Shown: positions 23,185-34,879 of the stretch, piece by piece
How the letters are laid out: each line of letters starts with the position of its first letter
Numbering within the stretch: position 1 is the stretch's first letter
Origin: Hymenopus coronatus
Lineage: Eukaryota > Arthropoda > Insecta > Mantodea > Hymenopodidae
Assembly (NCBI GenBank): GCA_030762935.1
Contig: CM060900.1
Span: 440,429,259-440,493,258, forward strand
DNA length: 64,000 bases
Reading direction: 5' to 3'
The notes under the pieces: model-generated
What the model was told of the DNA's origin: nothing
Database searches by the model: none
What the model saw: only the letters and a program-made list of their open reading frames with translations
Program-made: the position numbers and the translations under genes

Positions 23185-23830
23185 AATATTATAATCAAAA
23201 ACAGAAATTCGAATACATATTCGTACCACACCTGATATTACTTTTTTTTAAAAAATATTTTATCAAAATGGCTCTAAAAGTTTTGATTAAATTACGATAT
23301 ATTAAATATTTATATGAAAAATACAGATTTTGAATTTTCTGGAAACATCCTTTGAAACTCCCTTCATCTGGAAGTAATTTTGAATATCCTTGTATGTTAA
23401 TCTATAGGAGGAAGCGTAACAGAGCAAAAAAGTAAATGTTCTCTTTAACACACTTTATTTATTTAAAATAAACTTTTCGTCGAATAAGCCATCTCCAAGG
23501 TATCCATTATTAACGGTTGGAATTTATCATTCTTTTTAAATCTCTATGGGTTTTCAGTTGCCTCTCGCGATTCAATGAAAGTTGCCTCTCGCGATTGAAC
23601 ATTTTAAGAATGGCACATACGTCCAGTACCTAAGCATTTGTCAGTCACCATTTCCCTTGAATCCATAACGAAATGTATAATTTAGCTATTTCTGTAAAGC
23701 TTTATCTCGGATAAAAAGAAGTAGATACAAATAAGCTCATAAGAACATTTTGTATACCTGCTAATAGAGAACGGAAGTAAGAGAAAGTCATGCGAACGGA
23801 TACATGACAGAAGTTTTATATGAACAGACA
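23140..23830 (+). repeat. R1 copy 2, starting in a (TG)n microsatellite
   Basis: (TG)n at 23147-23182 is followed by R1 blocks: ATCAAAATGGCTCTAAAAG TTTTGATTAAA, TTTTGAATTTTCTGGAAAC, CTTCATCTGGAAGTAATTTT. The 61-codon frame starting in the TG run is repeat sequence. Confidence 0.65.
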
Positions 23831-24059
23831 GGATATTTGCTGCATGCTCTTGTACCGAATAAACTAGAGCAAATGCATTGTTATTCTGAGGTTTACTTGT
23901 TATTTCAACTTTAAATATTAGTTATTTATGTAATCTTAATTATGCAATTCGTTTTTCTTTCCAATTCACGCCAAGAGCGTTTCTACTACCTTACACCCCT
24001 CAAGTCTAAGACATAGACAAAATCGACTCTGCCATATTCCAGTCGTAAAAAGGAATGTT

Positions 24060-24480
24060 CTAGAAACCCCTTCCATTTTTTGCAAAATATGGCGCGAAAC
24101 TATTTGCTGGTTTGCTATTGGTGAGGAGTTGTTTGACGGTAGGGGTATTTCAAAAATCAGCCTGTAAGAGAGTATCTAGGCGTCAGGATAGGGGTGGGGG
24201 CAGCCACTGCCCTTTATGCCTCCTATGCCGCGCACTCTCTTATAACTTGTGCTGTATAGATATGTTTGCTCCTGTATCTCTGGTGCTTCAGTTCAGTGAT
24301 GTTTAAGTGATAGTTGAAGTGAGCAGCTTTGTTGAATACATCTGTGTTGAATATACCAGCAGTGGATGAGGCCCTTCAGGAATTAAAACATGTAAAGGTG
24401 AGTGGCAGCTTTGTGCAGAATTTAACGTATGAGGCCACATCAAACTTGCTTAAGAAACATTTCTGTTCAGATTGTTAGGA
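24060..24480 (+). promoter_or_regulatory. Possible promoter and first-exon region of an unidentified transcript
   Basis: A locally GC-richer stretch contains GGCGCGAAAC (24091-24100), an inverted CCAAT box (CTATTGGTG, 24114-24122), an initiator-like TTCAGTTCAGTG, and a good splice donor AAAG|GTGAGT near 24395. A 51-codon open stretch without a Met runs from about 24323 across that donor to a stop at about 24478. None of this proves a gene. Confidence 0.3.
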
Positions 24481-25150
24481 ACGTGTTGATATGAAGTGAA
24501 ATCTTTACGAGACCTGGAGTGCAAGCAACTGGTCCGCGACTCAGTGGCAACATATTTGCATGAAATGCTAGAGATAGCTTGATGACGTCAAATACTGACT
24601 TCTGCAATCACACAAATATCTGTAATCGAAAGCCTCATAGTTTATTCATAGTTGTACTTCTAAGATACTTTGAGGTCCAATTTTAGCATACACGTCTTTT
24701 GCGTAATGATCTCAGTTTAGGAATCCAAATATTTTCTTAGTTCATAATAATTGAAAATATCCCATTATGCTTAATACAGCATGCTGCTGGGAGACTCCAT
24801 GCTTTGAATTATTTCATGGATATTTACGGGCTTAGAGCTAGTTCAGTTTTAGACTAAGGCTCTTTCCTGAGTCTTTCCTAATTACTATGGGGACAATATG
24901 GCTACGTGCAGGTGAACGACAGGTTTCGAGATTCCGTCGAGGTTAGGCTATGTTATGTTAGGTCAGATGTATGCAAATGAACTGGATCGAAATAAGGGGT
25001 AAAAATGGACGTTCTGAAAATCGGTTCTTCTTTCCAATACGAAATGCACAGTCTTCCGTACATTCTGTCTGTGCATGGGTAGCCATGTTGGTAAATTGAC
25101 CAATGGCAGAGTTAAATCTGCAGTGTTGCTTATATTAATGATAATATGTA
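24481..25150. other. Unannotated spacer
   Basis: Contains a GAGGTTAGGCTATGTTATG run at 24939-24957 of a type common in insect DNA. No gene recognised. Confidence 0.4.
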
Positions 25151-25169
25151 TTGCCAACATTACTTTGTA

Positions 25170-25440
25170 TCTTTGTGCTACATATTTTTGGAAAACTCCT
25201 GCCGCTGGTTTGCTACGCGATTCTTAGATATTTAAATTCTGTCACTATTTCGATTTTATTTTTATTCAATGTTATTTCTGTTGTGGCCGGATCTTTTGTT
25301 CCGTTTCTATGTTTTAGTTGTTAATGTGGAAGCCTTTATTGCTACACGATTCTTCCATTGGCGTTACTGTGTTCTGAAGTTCACTTGCATTTGTTGATCC
25401 GAGCATGATGTCATCTGCATGAAAAACAGGATAAAATATG
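25170..25440 (-). pseudogene. LINE reverse transcriptase fragment
   Basis: On the minus strand from about 25432 the translation reads PVFHADDIMLGSTNASELQN then TVTPMEESCSNKGFHINN and a stop. HADDIML corresponds to the (Y/F)-A-D-D catalytic motif of reverse transcriptases with the usual following hydrophobic residues. Further stops follow towards 25170, so it is a dead fragment. Confidence 0.7.
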
Positions 25441-26390
25441 CATGTGTGAAGTATGTGATATAAAAAGTGAAAAATATATTGAATATGCAGCAATGGATAA
25501 ATTCCATCAGTGACTACGTATACAAATCTAGACTAAAAACAGTGTTGATTTAAAATCTTTTACACATTCGTGCACAAACCATTTTTATTACTACAGCATA
25601 AATATAAGTTATTTAGAATAAGAGTTTCAAGATATTTACTTTATTATGGAGTATTGGAAGTGAATTGTTAACCACAGATAGTTAAATGGATTTTTGGTAG
25701 ATAATGTTTGTTGAAACCTTTGGGGCATCCAATGCTGAATTTAAAAAATTACACACCTATTCCCTCAAATGAAGAGACATTTATATAAAAGCTTATAATA
25801 AAATAATATATGTAATTCAAAAATATTTATCCAATTTCAATGAAATTGCTAAACAGCAACGCAGTCATAGTAATATTTTCAGAAAAATCCACTCATAATA
25901 TGGAGCTTTGCCATTTATCTTCACAACATCATAAGGTTTAGATACAGAACAAAAAGACTTTACTTATTCTTAAAGCTTGTTATTTAAATAAATTATTCTG
26001 TACGAAGTGACTTCATGTGCCAAAATATTTGGAAAATATGTGATGGAATATAATTGTGACCTCCGTTTCATTCCAAGTGGTAATAGAAGGTTTAACTACG
26101 GGACTTGATTCATATTACATTTTAAATTAAGAGTACTCAGTAACGATAGTGCCATGTTCTATAAATGTCTAAGAATTTACATTAAGTGTATACAGCAGGT
26201 ATGAAAATAAATTATTAATGTACACCAAGGCTGTGCTTTTGGGTGAAAGTGACAAAATGTTGAATTTTTAATGATATATAAATATTCTATGGACACATAC
26301 CAAACATTTTGGGTGACGTAGCATTTTTAAAAACCCAAAACATGCGCTACTTTTAACCCGACTACATTTTGGAACATTAAAAACGGATTC
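25441..26390. repeat. AT-rich DNA including an R2 segment
   Basis: About 25700-25970 is similar to 28630-28960 (blocks CTCAAATGAAG, TTTATCCAATTTCAATGAAATT, TTTGCCATTTA, GATACAGAAC). The rest is unrecognised AT-rich sequence. Confidence 0.5.
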
Positions 26391-27185
26391 CTTGCGTTTC
26401 AGTTTTGCTCTAATTTATTTGTAAATTTACATACCTACATAATCTCAAATGTGCTATCTAAAGTTTTAAGTATGGATTTTATGATGTTTTATCCGTTTTC
26501 TAAAGAATTAAGAAATTAATTTATATGAAAAAGGAACATTTTAATACCAACAACTTTATAAACACAAATATTTATTTATTCACAACCCAATAGCCTCAGA
26601 TTAAATCAAATACATTTATTTTCACCTACTAAAATACCAGAAAATGCCATTATCACACATCGACGACAAATGTGAATACTCAAGCCGTTTTTGAAATTTT
26701 GCATTTTTCTCACTAATTATGAATATAAACTGTAACATATGAGAAATTATTTGCGCTAGAGCTGACAGGTTTTGCAAACTCATTTATCTGCTTGCTCATG
26801 GTGTCTAAGTGTACCAATTTTAAAGTAAATAACTTTAAAATTAAAAAAAGATAGAACGTTCAGTTCTAATTTCCTTTAAAGTAGAACTTTAGTACTCGTT
26901 AAATAACTTTCCGAAAAAACTTTTTAAAAACAAAAATTGAGTGTCGCGCGAAACACCTTACGTGCTGAAAAATGAGGTATATTTTTTACCACAATCGATC
27001 AAAAAATCGAAACTTTTTGATGTCGTAGTAGTAACATTGGAACATTTGGGCATCGATAGAGACTGCATACTGTTGTTTTGGGCTTCACAGTTACTGAAGG
27101 GTCGTACAGTACTATACCTGTTTCCTAGTATACTATTTTATATAACAGCGTTTTTTCAAAACTACATTTTTTCACTGTAAAAATA
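26391..27185 (+). repeat. R2 segment related to intron 1 of the array gene
   Basis: 27.0-27.17 kb shares with 39.63-39.84 kb the blocks ACCACAATCG-TCAAAAAAT, TTGGAACATTTGGGCAT, GATCGTAC/GGTCGTAC, CTGTTTAC/CTGTTTCC and CAAAACTACA. The left half resembles 16.5-17.04 kb. The 79-codon frame at 26941-27180 is not recognised. Confidence 0.55.
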
Positions 27186-27370
27186 ATTTACGCGTCTCAA
27201 TGTTGATAATGTCATTTAACCTGGTAAGGTATATCAGAGAAGTGATTCTCAAATGAAAGTCATCTTTTCTGCAAATTTGAGATATTATGAATATAGTGTT
27301 CGCCAGGTTTGACTCTACCATTCTTTAGCAAGTTCATGCTGATAATGGGTTAGTCACGTGTACATTTAAC

Positions 27371-27975
27371 GTGAAAAAACGTATTCAGGAAGAGAAAAAG
27401 ATAAGTAAACCCAACAAAACAAGGATACGGAAAGTCATAGCAATGGTTCCCATCATAACTTATTACGAAATGCTCACCTGCAACAATAAATTGCCAACAT
27501 TATTTGCAGTCGCATTAAATGCCATTGTTGATAATAAATACCAGATCCCACACTGAGCTCCCTAAGGACGGGGTATAAGTTCTAAATGAAGAAGTAAGAC
27601 CAAGCTATTCACTGTGGTGGAAGTAGACCAGGCAATGCTTCGAGACTGGACCAAGTTTCTACAAGGTATCTCCGTTGTTCTTGACAAGACTCCAGCATGA
27701 TTTTTCATCGCGACATCTACAAAGGAGAATGGATATTTTTTATTGTGAAATCACAAAGAAATGGATCTTCCATTTCGTGAGCTACTGCTTGCAGAAGAGT
27801 TCCGGTATCCAGAAAGAGCTTGTGAAGGTATGAATGAATGCTACAAGGATTTTCTTTCAACCTAGATTACCTGCCCATTTCGAAGGAAAAGTATAAAGAT
27901 CTTCAAGATTTGAAGCGATTTGTAGGGATTGAAGCTCAACAGTATTATTCCGAGCATCCAAAGAAATCATAAATG
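27371..27975 (+). pseudogene. Unrecognised broken coding relic
   Basis: Three open segments lie in sequence with frame changes: 27371-27556 (61 codons, from KKRIQEEKKISKPNKTRIRK to ALNAIVDNKYQIPH), a middle stretch around 27600-27850 with stops, and a last segment near 27850-27972 reading LDYLPISKEKYKDLQDLKRF then VGIEAQQYYSEHPKKS and a stop. The amino-acid composition looks like a real protein and not chance, yet I do not recognise the family. R2 segments lie on both sides, so it may be the internal coding part of that element. Confidence 0.35.
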
Positions 27976-28499
27976 AATTTGTTTGAAGGACAATGATTTC
28001 AAAGTAGTGTCATTTTCAAAGCATAATTCTTTATAAACAAGTTTATATTGCAATAATAATCCATGTTCGATGTAAAACAATTATGACACATTCTTAAAAA
28101 CTAAGAATTAAGTTGTTCCATGCTGATAATAATAATTCCTGTTTTACAGGAGTATATTGGATTTCATTATGGACTTACCGCATTCTTTTCATGTACGTTG
28201 CAAAAATGGTATTACATTAATTTCTCAGCAATTGTGTATTTCTAAGGATCATTTTTTCAGCTTGATTTATTAATAGTGATGCATGTATATGTAAAATTTG
28301 AGAAACAGCTTATTAATGGTTTTCAAGTTATTAGGTTTCAAACTTTATAAATGCTCTCCTGCAAATGTTAATCAAAGTGACTTACCCATTCCTCCCGTGT
28401 GATCTCCAAATAAGCCAGGAGTCCATGGAGCTTAAAGGTACTTGACAGTGGTCTTCTCAAGATAAAGGAAAAACAGCGAAAAAATCTTATTCGTGTTAC
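27976..28499. other. Unannotated spacer
   Basis: AT-rich. Nothing recognised. Confidence 0.4.
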
Positions 28500-28965
28500 C
28501 CACACTTGTTGCGTTTCAGTTTTGTTTAAATTCTACCAAAATTTCCCAGAACGTGCAGAAATACCCACCGTTACACTAATATTAAAACTTATTTTTATTT
28601 CTTCCAAGAAAATAACCATAGTTTTAAAAACTAAATGACATTTCATGCTTGTTTAAAGTGTTTCTCGTACAATGTTTGTTTGTGGCTCAAACCTGAATTG
28701 AAAAAATTGCAACCTATTTTCTCAAATGAAGTGTCAGTGGAAAATTTTGTGATGTGTTTACATAATAAAAACTATAAAATCATTTACATATCTCAAAGTA
28801 TTTATCCCATCTTAATGAAATTGGGTGTATATTAATAAAAAGCAATGCAACCACAGTAATAATTACAGAAAAATTCACACAAAAATATGAAACTTTGCCA
28901 TTTAACTTTTCAATTTCACAGTGTTAGATACAGAACATATTCCCTTATTCCTAAAGCTTGCAATT
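28500..28965 (+). repeat. R2 segment
   Basis: Aligns with 39.86-40.26 kb (TTTTGTTTAAATTC, GTGCAGAA, GTTTGTTTGTGGCTCAA against GTTTTTGTATGTGGTTCAA, ATTTTCTCAAAT, TTTACATAATAAA) and in its right half with 25.70-25.97 kb. Confidence 0.55.
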
Positions 28966-29740
28966 TAGATCATTTACGTCCTCAAATGTGTGTTTGTGTC
29001 TGTCTGTGGGTAGCACAGCCTAAAAAATGAAAAGTCGGTTAAATACCAAACTGTAATTAAGTTCAGTAATTTCTACGGAAGCAACATGAACATTTTCAAG
29101 AAAATCTCCCCACCCCCAACTATCCTTTACATGAAACTATTTTAGAACATTTTGATTTTCTTAAAAAAAGGCTTTAACAATTTTGATTAAAATGTTTGCG
29201 ATTTGTTCATGACAAACGAAAGGTGTATCTTGAATTTTCTGGGAATAGTCTCTGAAGATCTCTTCATTCCGGATGACTTTTGTAACTCGTAAACCGTAAG
29301 ACAGATAAAAACTTACAATACAAAAATGTAGATCTCATTAAAACACAAAATTTCTATCATAAACATTTTCATTTGGAGAGTTAACCGTCTCCGAGATGTT
29401 CCTTATTTTGGTTTCAATTTTAAACTACTTAGACTTTCCTCAATCAGGAAGTCAAGTTTCGTTACTCTCTTTTGTTTTATTTCGGAAATGCAAAAGATAA
29501 TAAAATTTCAATTGTTTCACATAGCGATAGCTTTTAAAAGATTAGACTATCGCTTTAGCCTAGTGTATTCTCTTATTTCCCTTCTACTAACAAGTAAGCA
29601 AGTAGTAAGACAAATTCTAAGAATGTTTATCTCGATTAGAATGACATAGATAAAAGAATAATTGTTCATAAGGAAAGTTTGTTTGTGAAACAGCTAGAGA
29701 AGGTCTTGTGAATGGATGACATCAGATTTTTGTAGTATTT
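28966..29740 (+). repeat. R1 copy 3
   Basis: Contains GTGTGTTTGTGTCTGTCTG, AAAAGTCGGTTAAATACCAA, AACATTTTCAAGAAAAT, CGTAAACCGTAAGACAGATA, CCGAGATGTTCC, TCTCTTTTGTTTTATTTC and GCTTTAGCCTAGTGTATTC in the family order. Confidence 0.75.
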
Positions 29741-29744
29741 TGAT

Positions 29745-29900
29745 GAAATCATAAATCATTTCTTCCATCAGTCCTCATACTATAGATTGGAGCTTTTCTT
29801 ACATGTTCCATCCAAGGATCCTTTTTGGTTTAGGAGGTTTTGTCCATGTCATTTTAGTTGACTTGTTCTTATTTATCACCATGTCACATTACATATATGT
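29745..29900 (-). pseudogene. Probable LINE fragment
   Basis: The minus strand reads MVINKNKSTKMTWT, resembling the short KTKVMVI(N/S)xxK stretch downstream of the catalytic motif of LINE reverse transcriptases. Short and without support from neighbours. Confidence 0.35.
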
Positions 29901-30659
29901 GTAGTAATATTACATGATATTTGCAGCCTTACTATCAAAGTTTGTTTATATTCATTCAGTATCTTGCAGTTCACTGCTGATTTTATATTCACATATATTT
30001 ATTATAGTATTTACATATATGCATATTTACAACTTAAGGACGTTGTGTGCTATTGTTTAAGTCCTTTAGATTAAAGATGTTCGGCGTCTATATTATTAAC
30101 AAACCACAGAATGCCCTTAAATGCCTTTGGGTGTACCCCTCCTGAAGACCTTGTTAGCACCTTGAAGTCACTGCGCTGGCGTTCCAAAATTCTTCTGTCA
30201 GAGATGATGTACCTTTTTGTCAGAACTCACATTAGGGAATTTCGCTCTTTAGAAAATTATGAATCTGTTGAGATATGCTTTTAATTTACCATTCAAATTG
30301 CCATTTTTGTAAAATTTGGTGCAAGCCCTATGTTAAGCTTCAGCCTGGGAAGAACTCCTTTTTCAATAGCCCCACCATTATTGTAATAAGAAAAGTTTAG
30401 TTATGCAAAAAATATGAAGGACATTACAGTTTACATGTTATATTTTTAAAAATTATTTTAATTTTTAGCTTTATAAGATTTTAAAATGAATTATATATTT
30501 TCAAGTTTTTGTTTTAAAATAGAAGCAATTTACGTGCAATAGGAGGACACAATTGGATTATGTATTACCAGTAATAGTGGTGAATACCAATGTGCTTGAT
30601 CCCAAGAAGAAATATCTTATGTTACATTCTTATGATTTTCCTGCCCTCTATCAATTGTT
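29901..30659. other. Unannotated spacer
   Basis: No recognised gene or repeat. Confidence 0.4.
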
Positions 30660-30696
30660 AATAATAATAATAATAATAATAATAACAACAACAACT
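30659..30696 (+). repeat. (TAA)n/(CAA)n microsatellite at a SINE tail
   Basis: TAA repeats turning into CAA repeats directly abut the end of the minus-strand SINE that follows, so this is the decayed tail of that SINE. Confidence 0.8.
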
Positions 30697-30992
30697 CCAT
30701 GGCACGACAGCTCACAAGGAACCTGCCGCTACCACCATCTCGGTCCATGACAGATGTCATGGATGAGGTGCTGTATTAGAGGGTGAGACGTGGTCAGCGC
30801 CTCGGTCCTCTTGACCTGAAGCCGCAACTTCTCCATCAGTAGCTCTTCAATTGGCCCCCCAGGGTCCTCACGAGGCTGAGTGCACCCCAGACCAAGTCTC
30901 CTAGAGGGTAAAAAATCCCACGCCGGTACCAGGAATCGAACCCTGGTCTCTCGTTAGGCAAGCAGCTGCGCTACCACTGCGCTAAGGAGACG
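30697..30992 (-). repeat. SINE-E (tRNA-derived), 5' head intact
   Basis: On the minus strand: GTCTCCTTAGCGCAGTGGTA (A box region), GCGCAGCTGCTTGCCTAACG, then B box CCAGGGTTCGATTCCTGG. The D-arm and T-arm are well kept, but the bases after the T-arm do not pair with the 5' end, so no acceptor stem forms. A body of about 220 bp follows. Confidence 0.75.
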
Positions 30993-31329
30993 ATACTACG
31001 AACGTTTATTTTTCTATGTAATTAATTCAGATAAATCTTTGCAAATGGCTATATTACAATTTAGCCATAGATTTAAGGAAAATAGTGTTACTTAAATGCT
31101 TCAGAATTGTAGCCTTATGTGGTCTTACAATTTCACACTCTTTGCACACAATCATGCGCAAGAACTGAATATCGATAAATCCGACTGCACAAAACAACTT
31201 TTTGAAATAAATAGTGTGTTTTGAAGAAATTTATATTTGGTATGCATTATATCTTCGTCTAACGCTTATCCCACACCAGTTATGCAACATGATAGAACAT
31301 TTCTTCCGAATGAAGAAAACTTCAAAGGC
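30993..31329. other. Unannotated spacer
   Basis: AT-rich. Part may be diverged R2. Confidence 0.35.
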
Positions 31330-31708
31330 TATTCCCAGAACATTCAAGAGATATTTTATTTATTTTGTAAATACCTTTAGTCAAAACCGCATAGTCGTTT
31401 TTGATAAAATTGAATTCTTTTTTTTTTAAAATCTTCTATGTAAAGGATAGTTTGATGTAGACAACTTCTTCCAGAATTTTGGAAGATACTGAACGTAAAT
31501 ATAAAGCTTGATATTTAACCTATTTTTTGTTTTTGAGTTATGTTTTTCACAGACACAATCACATGACTGGTCCTTCTTTCAATTAACTCTTTTGCTTTGG
31601 ATTCAGGGAAGCACAAAACGTTTATTTCGGGTATTAACTCCGTATCGAATTTTTGGTTGGAATGCAGTACTTCCTCTACTTACTATAGGTACTAAGTAAA
31701 GAAAATAC

Positions 31709-31710
<2 letters not shown>
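31330..31710 (-). repeat. R1 copy 4, minus-strand fragment
   Basis: Reverse-strand matches to R1: GATACTGAACGTAAATA, TTTTTGAGTTATG, CCGTATCGAATTTTTGG and TGCAGTACTTCCTC correspond to the first half of the other copies read backwards. Confidence 0.6.

Positions 31711-31759
<49 letters not shown>
31711..31759 (+). repeat. (AT)n microsatellite
   Basis: About 24 perfect AT dinucleotides. Confidence 0.95.
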
Positions 31760-31761
<2 letters not shown>

Positions 31762-32034
31762 TTATATTTAAATATGAAATGTAAAGATTCTTACTGAACT
31801 TCATTACAGCTTCCACTTTATTTCTCAATGTGTATTTAAAAGAAAACTCCGTATTAAATTATATAAAATATTTTTTTAAAATATCACACAGGAATATGTT
31901 AAAAATGAGCATAACCTTTGATAAGATGAATCAAACAAATAAAATGAAATATTTGAAAAAACGCTAGACCAAGTAAACAGTAATAACGTTTGATCTTTCT
32001 GCATTTAGAAATGATCTTTCTGACTGTTAGTTTG

Positions 32035-32750
32035 GATATTAGAAATGCTATTTTTCTCTGCCAAGTTTTCTCTCTGTATATAGTAGGTGGAGGAAATATT
32101 GCATTCCAGCCAAAAATTCAATACCAAGATTTCACAGTAAGTACATGTTTTGAGGACCCTTGAATTCCCAAAATAATATTTTTAGAGAAAACACTGTGCG
32201 TGCTATGTGTCTATCAACAGCGTGATTTAAAAGCGTAATGTCGGTTAAGTACTAACTTAGTATTCTAGTTCAGAAATTGAGTTTTATTTATGGACGCTCT
32301 TTAACTGTTGCTGTTCTCAGCGTCCCATTCAATACTGGGACTACTACATCGCCCTCCGTCGGGTTTGAACCCGTGATCTTGGGAACCAAAGGATAGCATA
32401 TTACACCTAGAGCACGGAAGACGACATTTTAGTTCAGTATCTTCCAAGAATGGGAAACGAAGGTTTTCAGAAAGTCCCCACTCCCCAAATTACCGTTTTC
32501 TTTAACATTTTTTTTAGATATTTTTCCATTTCTGCAAAAATGGCTATCACTATAATGATTAAAAAACCTAAAGATATTTACTTGGCAAATAAAATTTATA
32601 TCTTGAATTTTCTGAGCATAGCCTCTGAACCCTCTTGATTATGGATCGCTTTTGCATAAATTGGAACCATTAAGAGAAAAACTAGATTTTTCCTCATAAA
32701 AGTGTACAGCTCTTTAAATCACTCAATTTATGCAATGTCGAATTTTTGTG
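32035..32750 (+). repeat. R1 copy 5, interrupted by a SINE
   Basis: The R1 first half (CCAAAAATTCAATACCAAGA, TTTCACAGTAAGTACATGTTTT) is cut at 32273 by a SINE and resumes at 32430 (TTCAGTATCTTCCAAGAATG). It runs on to TTGAATTTTCTGAGCATAGC and beyond. Confidence 0.75.
32274..32429 (-). repeat. SINE-D inserted in R1, with target site duplication
   Basis: The minus strand carries CACGGGTTCAAACCCGAC (B box) in a tRNA-like head beginning GTCGTCTTCCGTGCTCTAGG, with a short body. The 8-bp TAGTTCAG occurs at 32266-32273 and 32430-32437, flanking the element, and fits a target site duplication. Confidence 0.75.
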
Positions 32751-32779
32751 TTGTTCATTTCAAAATATTCCTTACTCAT

Positions 32780-33490
32780 TGTTTAAAGTTCCTATCACTC
32801 ATGCTGTTTCCTTTTCTACCACGTACAATATACGTAGTAGATAAGAGAAAGCATTGCATTCTACCAACGTTTGGTATCGTAACTTGACCAGAAATGCATG
32901 TTTTAAGGATTATTGTATAAAAAAAATGTTTGAAAAAAGATCCGTGTGTGTGTGTGTCCGTATGTCTATGTGTGTTTGCGTGTGTCTTGTGTCTGGGAAC
33001 AGCAAATAACTTAAAAACCAAAAGTCGGTAAAGTACCAAACTTGTTACAAGAACTCGACATGAAGGCGTTCATAAAAATCCATTCACAACTACATGTTTA
33101 CATGGAACATTTTTAGAAAATGTTGAGGTTCCAAAAATGCTTCCAACGATTTTAGTTAAATACTAAAATATGTTTAAAATATTTTCATCGCAAATTTTCT
33201 TGAATTTCTGGAAATAGCCTCCAAAGTACTCTTTATTCTGAATGAGTTTTTCATAGTCAATAAACCGTTAGAGACAAGCAAAAGCTTGCGATACAAAAAA
33301 CGTAGAGCTCTTAAGGGAATACAATTTATGTCAAAGGCATGTAGTTCTGTACTTCATTACAGAGATATGCTGCGTTATTGGTTTTAATTGGTTTAAATTT
33401 TCCATTTTTTTCCCTTCAATTTTCTCAAATGGGAAGTTGGCATTCATTTTTTGTTTCTTTCTTTCTTTCATTTTTTATTCCTGATCATGC
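32780..33490 (+). repeat. R1 copy 6
   Basis: A second direct copy right after copy 5: CCAACGTTTGGTATCGTAAC, (TG)n-like run at 32944-32990, AAAAGTCGGTAAAGTACCAA, TTCTGGAAATAGCCTCC, AGAGATATGCTGCG. It is broken on the right by the hAT relic. Confidence 0.7.
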
Positions 33491-34440
33491 AAAGAGAACG
33501 GAATTTCAGTGTCATCATCAGGGAGAGGCATTTCGTGACCTTTCCAGTCCCACTAGAGCGCTGCAGGTTGCGAGCGTACGGACGTGAGAACAAGATAGTG
33601 CCGCGCTGTCACAGCTGTCCCAGGACGGCAAATACCAAAAAACATAAATCAAATATTCATGTAATGGAAACTAAAGCGAATGCTGATCTGTCTTCCAGTT
33701 CAAAAACACTACCAGACAGGGAAAACACAATCATTTTGTAAAGAATTGTGTAAAATGATGGTGTCTTTACACAAGCTGCAAAATCTCGCATTCGTTGCAT
33801 TTATGGAGAAATATGTAGGACGTCAACTACCTCCCAAAAGAACACTCCGTATATATGTACAAACGTACTATGAGGACGTGTTAGCTGATGTACGGGAAAC
33901 CGTGGCAAATAATAAGCTGTGGATTTCCATGGACGAAACACAAAATCCAGCTCGAATTTCAAGACTTTAGAACTGTTAAGAATAATTCTAAATGTTTACC
34001 TACAACTTATTACTACTATGAAATCTAGGAAACTAGAACTGCCGGACCACATTCATCATGTACAGGAGTTTGCGACAAATATTTCTCAAATTACCGATAG
34101 AGCAGCTCTGTCAGTGAAGAATAAACTTAAGACTGTGCTTGAGAAAAATTCAGGATACTCAAAATTTTGTGATATCAGCAAAGTGATAAAAGCAAATGAA
34201 AAAGCCAATCTACAAGATGTAGAAAACAGTCAATTACACACAAGTGATCTGAAGTTAATTTTGCTCCCACTATATCTTGTGACGTGGAGAGAATATTTTC
34301 GGAGTATAAATCGTGTTTCACCCCTAACTGAAGAAAAAACTTTTTTGAAACATTAAAAATGTATGTGGTCATAAATTGCATACATAAAGAAATAGCATTT
34401 CTGTATAGAATATTATGAATATCATAACGTTTGAGTTTTT
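33490..34440 (+). pseudogene. hAT-superfamily transposase relic
   Basis: Pieces of one protein appear in order with frameshifts. First (33550-33740) is a basic, Cys/His-containing stretch that may be the remains of a DNA-binding zinc finger. Then 33740-33960 reads LHKLQNLAFVAFMEKYVGRQ and VRETVANNKLWISMDET, the hAT core containing the first catalytic Asp region (WISxDET). A deletion follows. Near 34270-34330 a shifted frame reads DVERIFSEYKSCFTPN, the C-terminal hAT dimerisation motif ((C/S)DxERxFS). The middle of the catalytic domain is missing. It sits within R1 sequence. Confidence 0.7.
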
Positions 34441-34596
34441 TGCCCCTGTTTCGTACCTCAAAATACATTTTAATGTCTGCCCTGCATCCTTACTATAATG
34501 TTTAATTAGATGCTCATCGGCAGCTTAACAAATACTTTATTCATGGCTGTACGTCATTCGACTGAGTGCGTACGAGGTCACTTTGTTTACGTTAAT

Positions 34597-34790
34597 ACTG
34601 TTTTTTTTTTTAAGTTCCGGAGTCTGATCGGGACTCCGGCGCTGTATACCCTACTTTTTATTTACCTAATTTGTTTACTTTGATTACTGTTTGATTACTG
34701 AATTTCTGTTTTACTTTTTACACACACATACACAACATATAACACCCATGCCCAAGGCGGGACTCGAACCCACGATCCCCTGTTCGTCAT
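34597..34790 (-). repeat. SINE-B, truncated minus-strand copy
   Basis: A T-run, GGAGTCTGATCGGGACTCC, then a B box in reverse (GCGGGACTCGAACCCACG). The copy stops at the point where others continue CCCACGAAGCACC, so its tRNA head is truncated. Confidence 0.75.
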
Positions 34791-34879
34791 CTCGTGGGCT
34801 ACGGTTCGTCTGCACTTAACTTGAAGAAGCAGGTCAGGAAATGCCACTCTCTGGTCATCACCTTACGGACCCAATTTTA

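Noticed and set aside
30922..30992. Functional tRNA gene on the minus strand
   Set aside because: The A and B boxes are good but the acceptor stem cannot pair, and a SINE body and A-rich tail follow.
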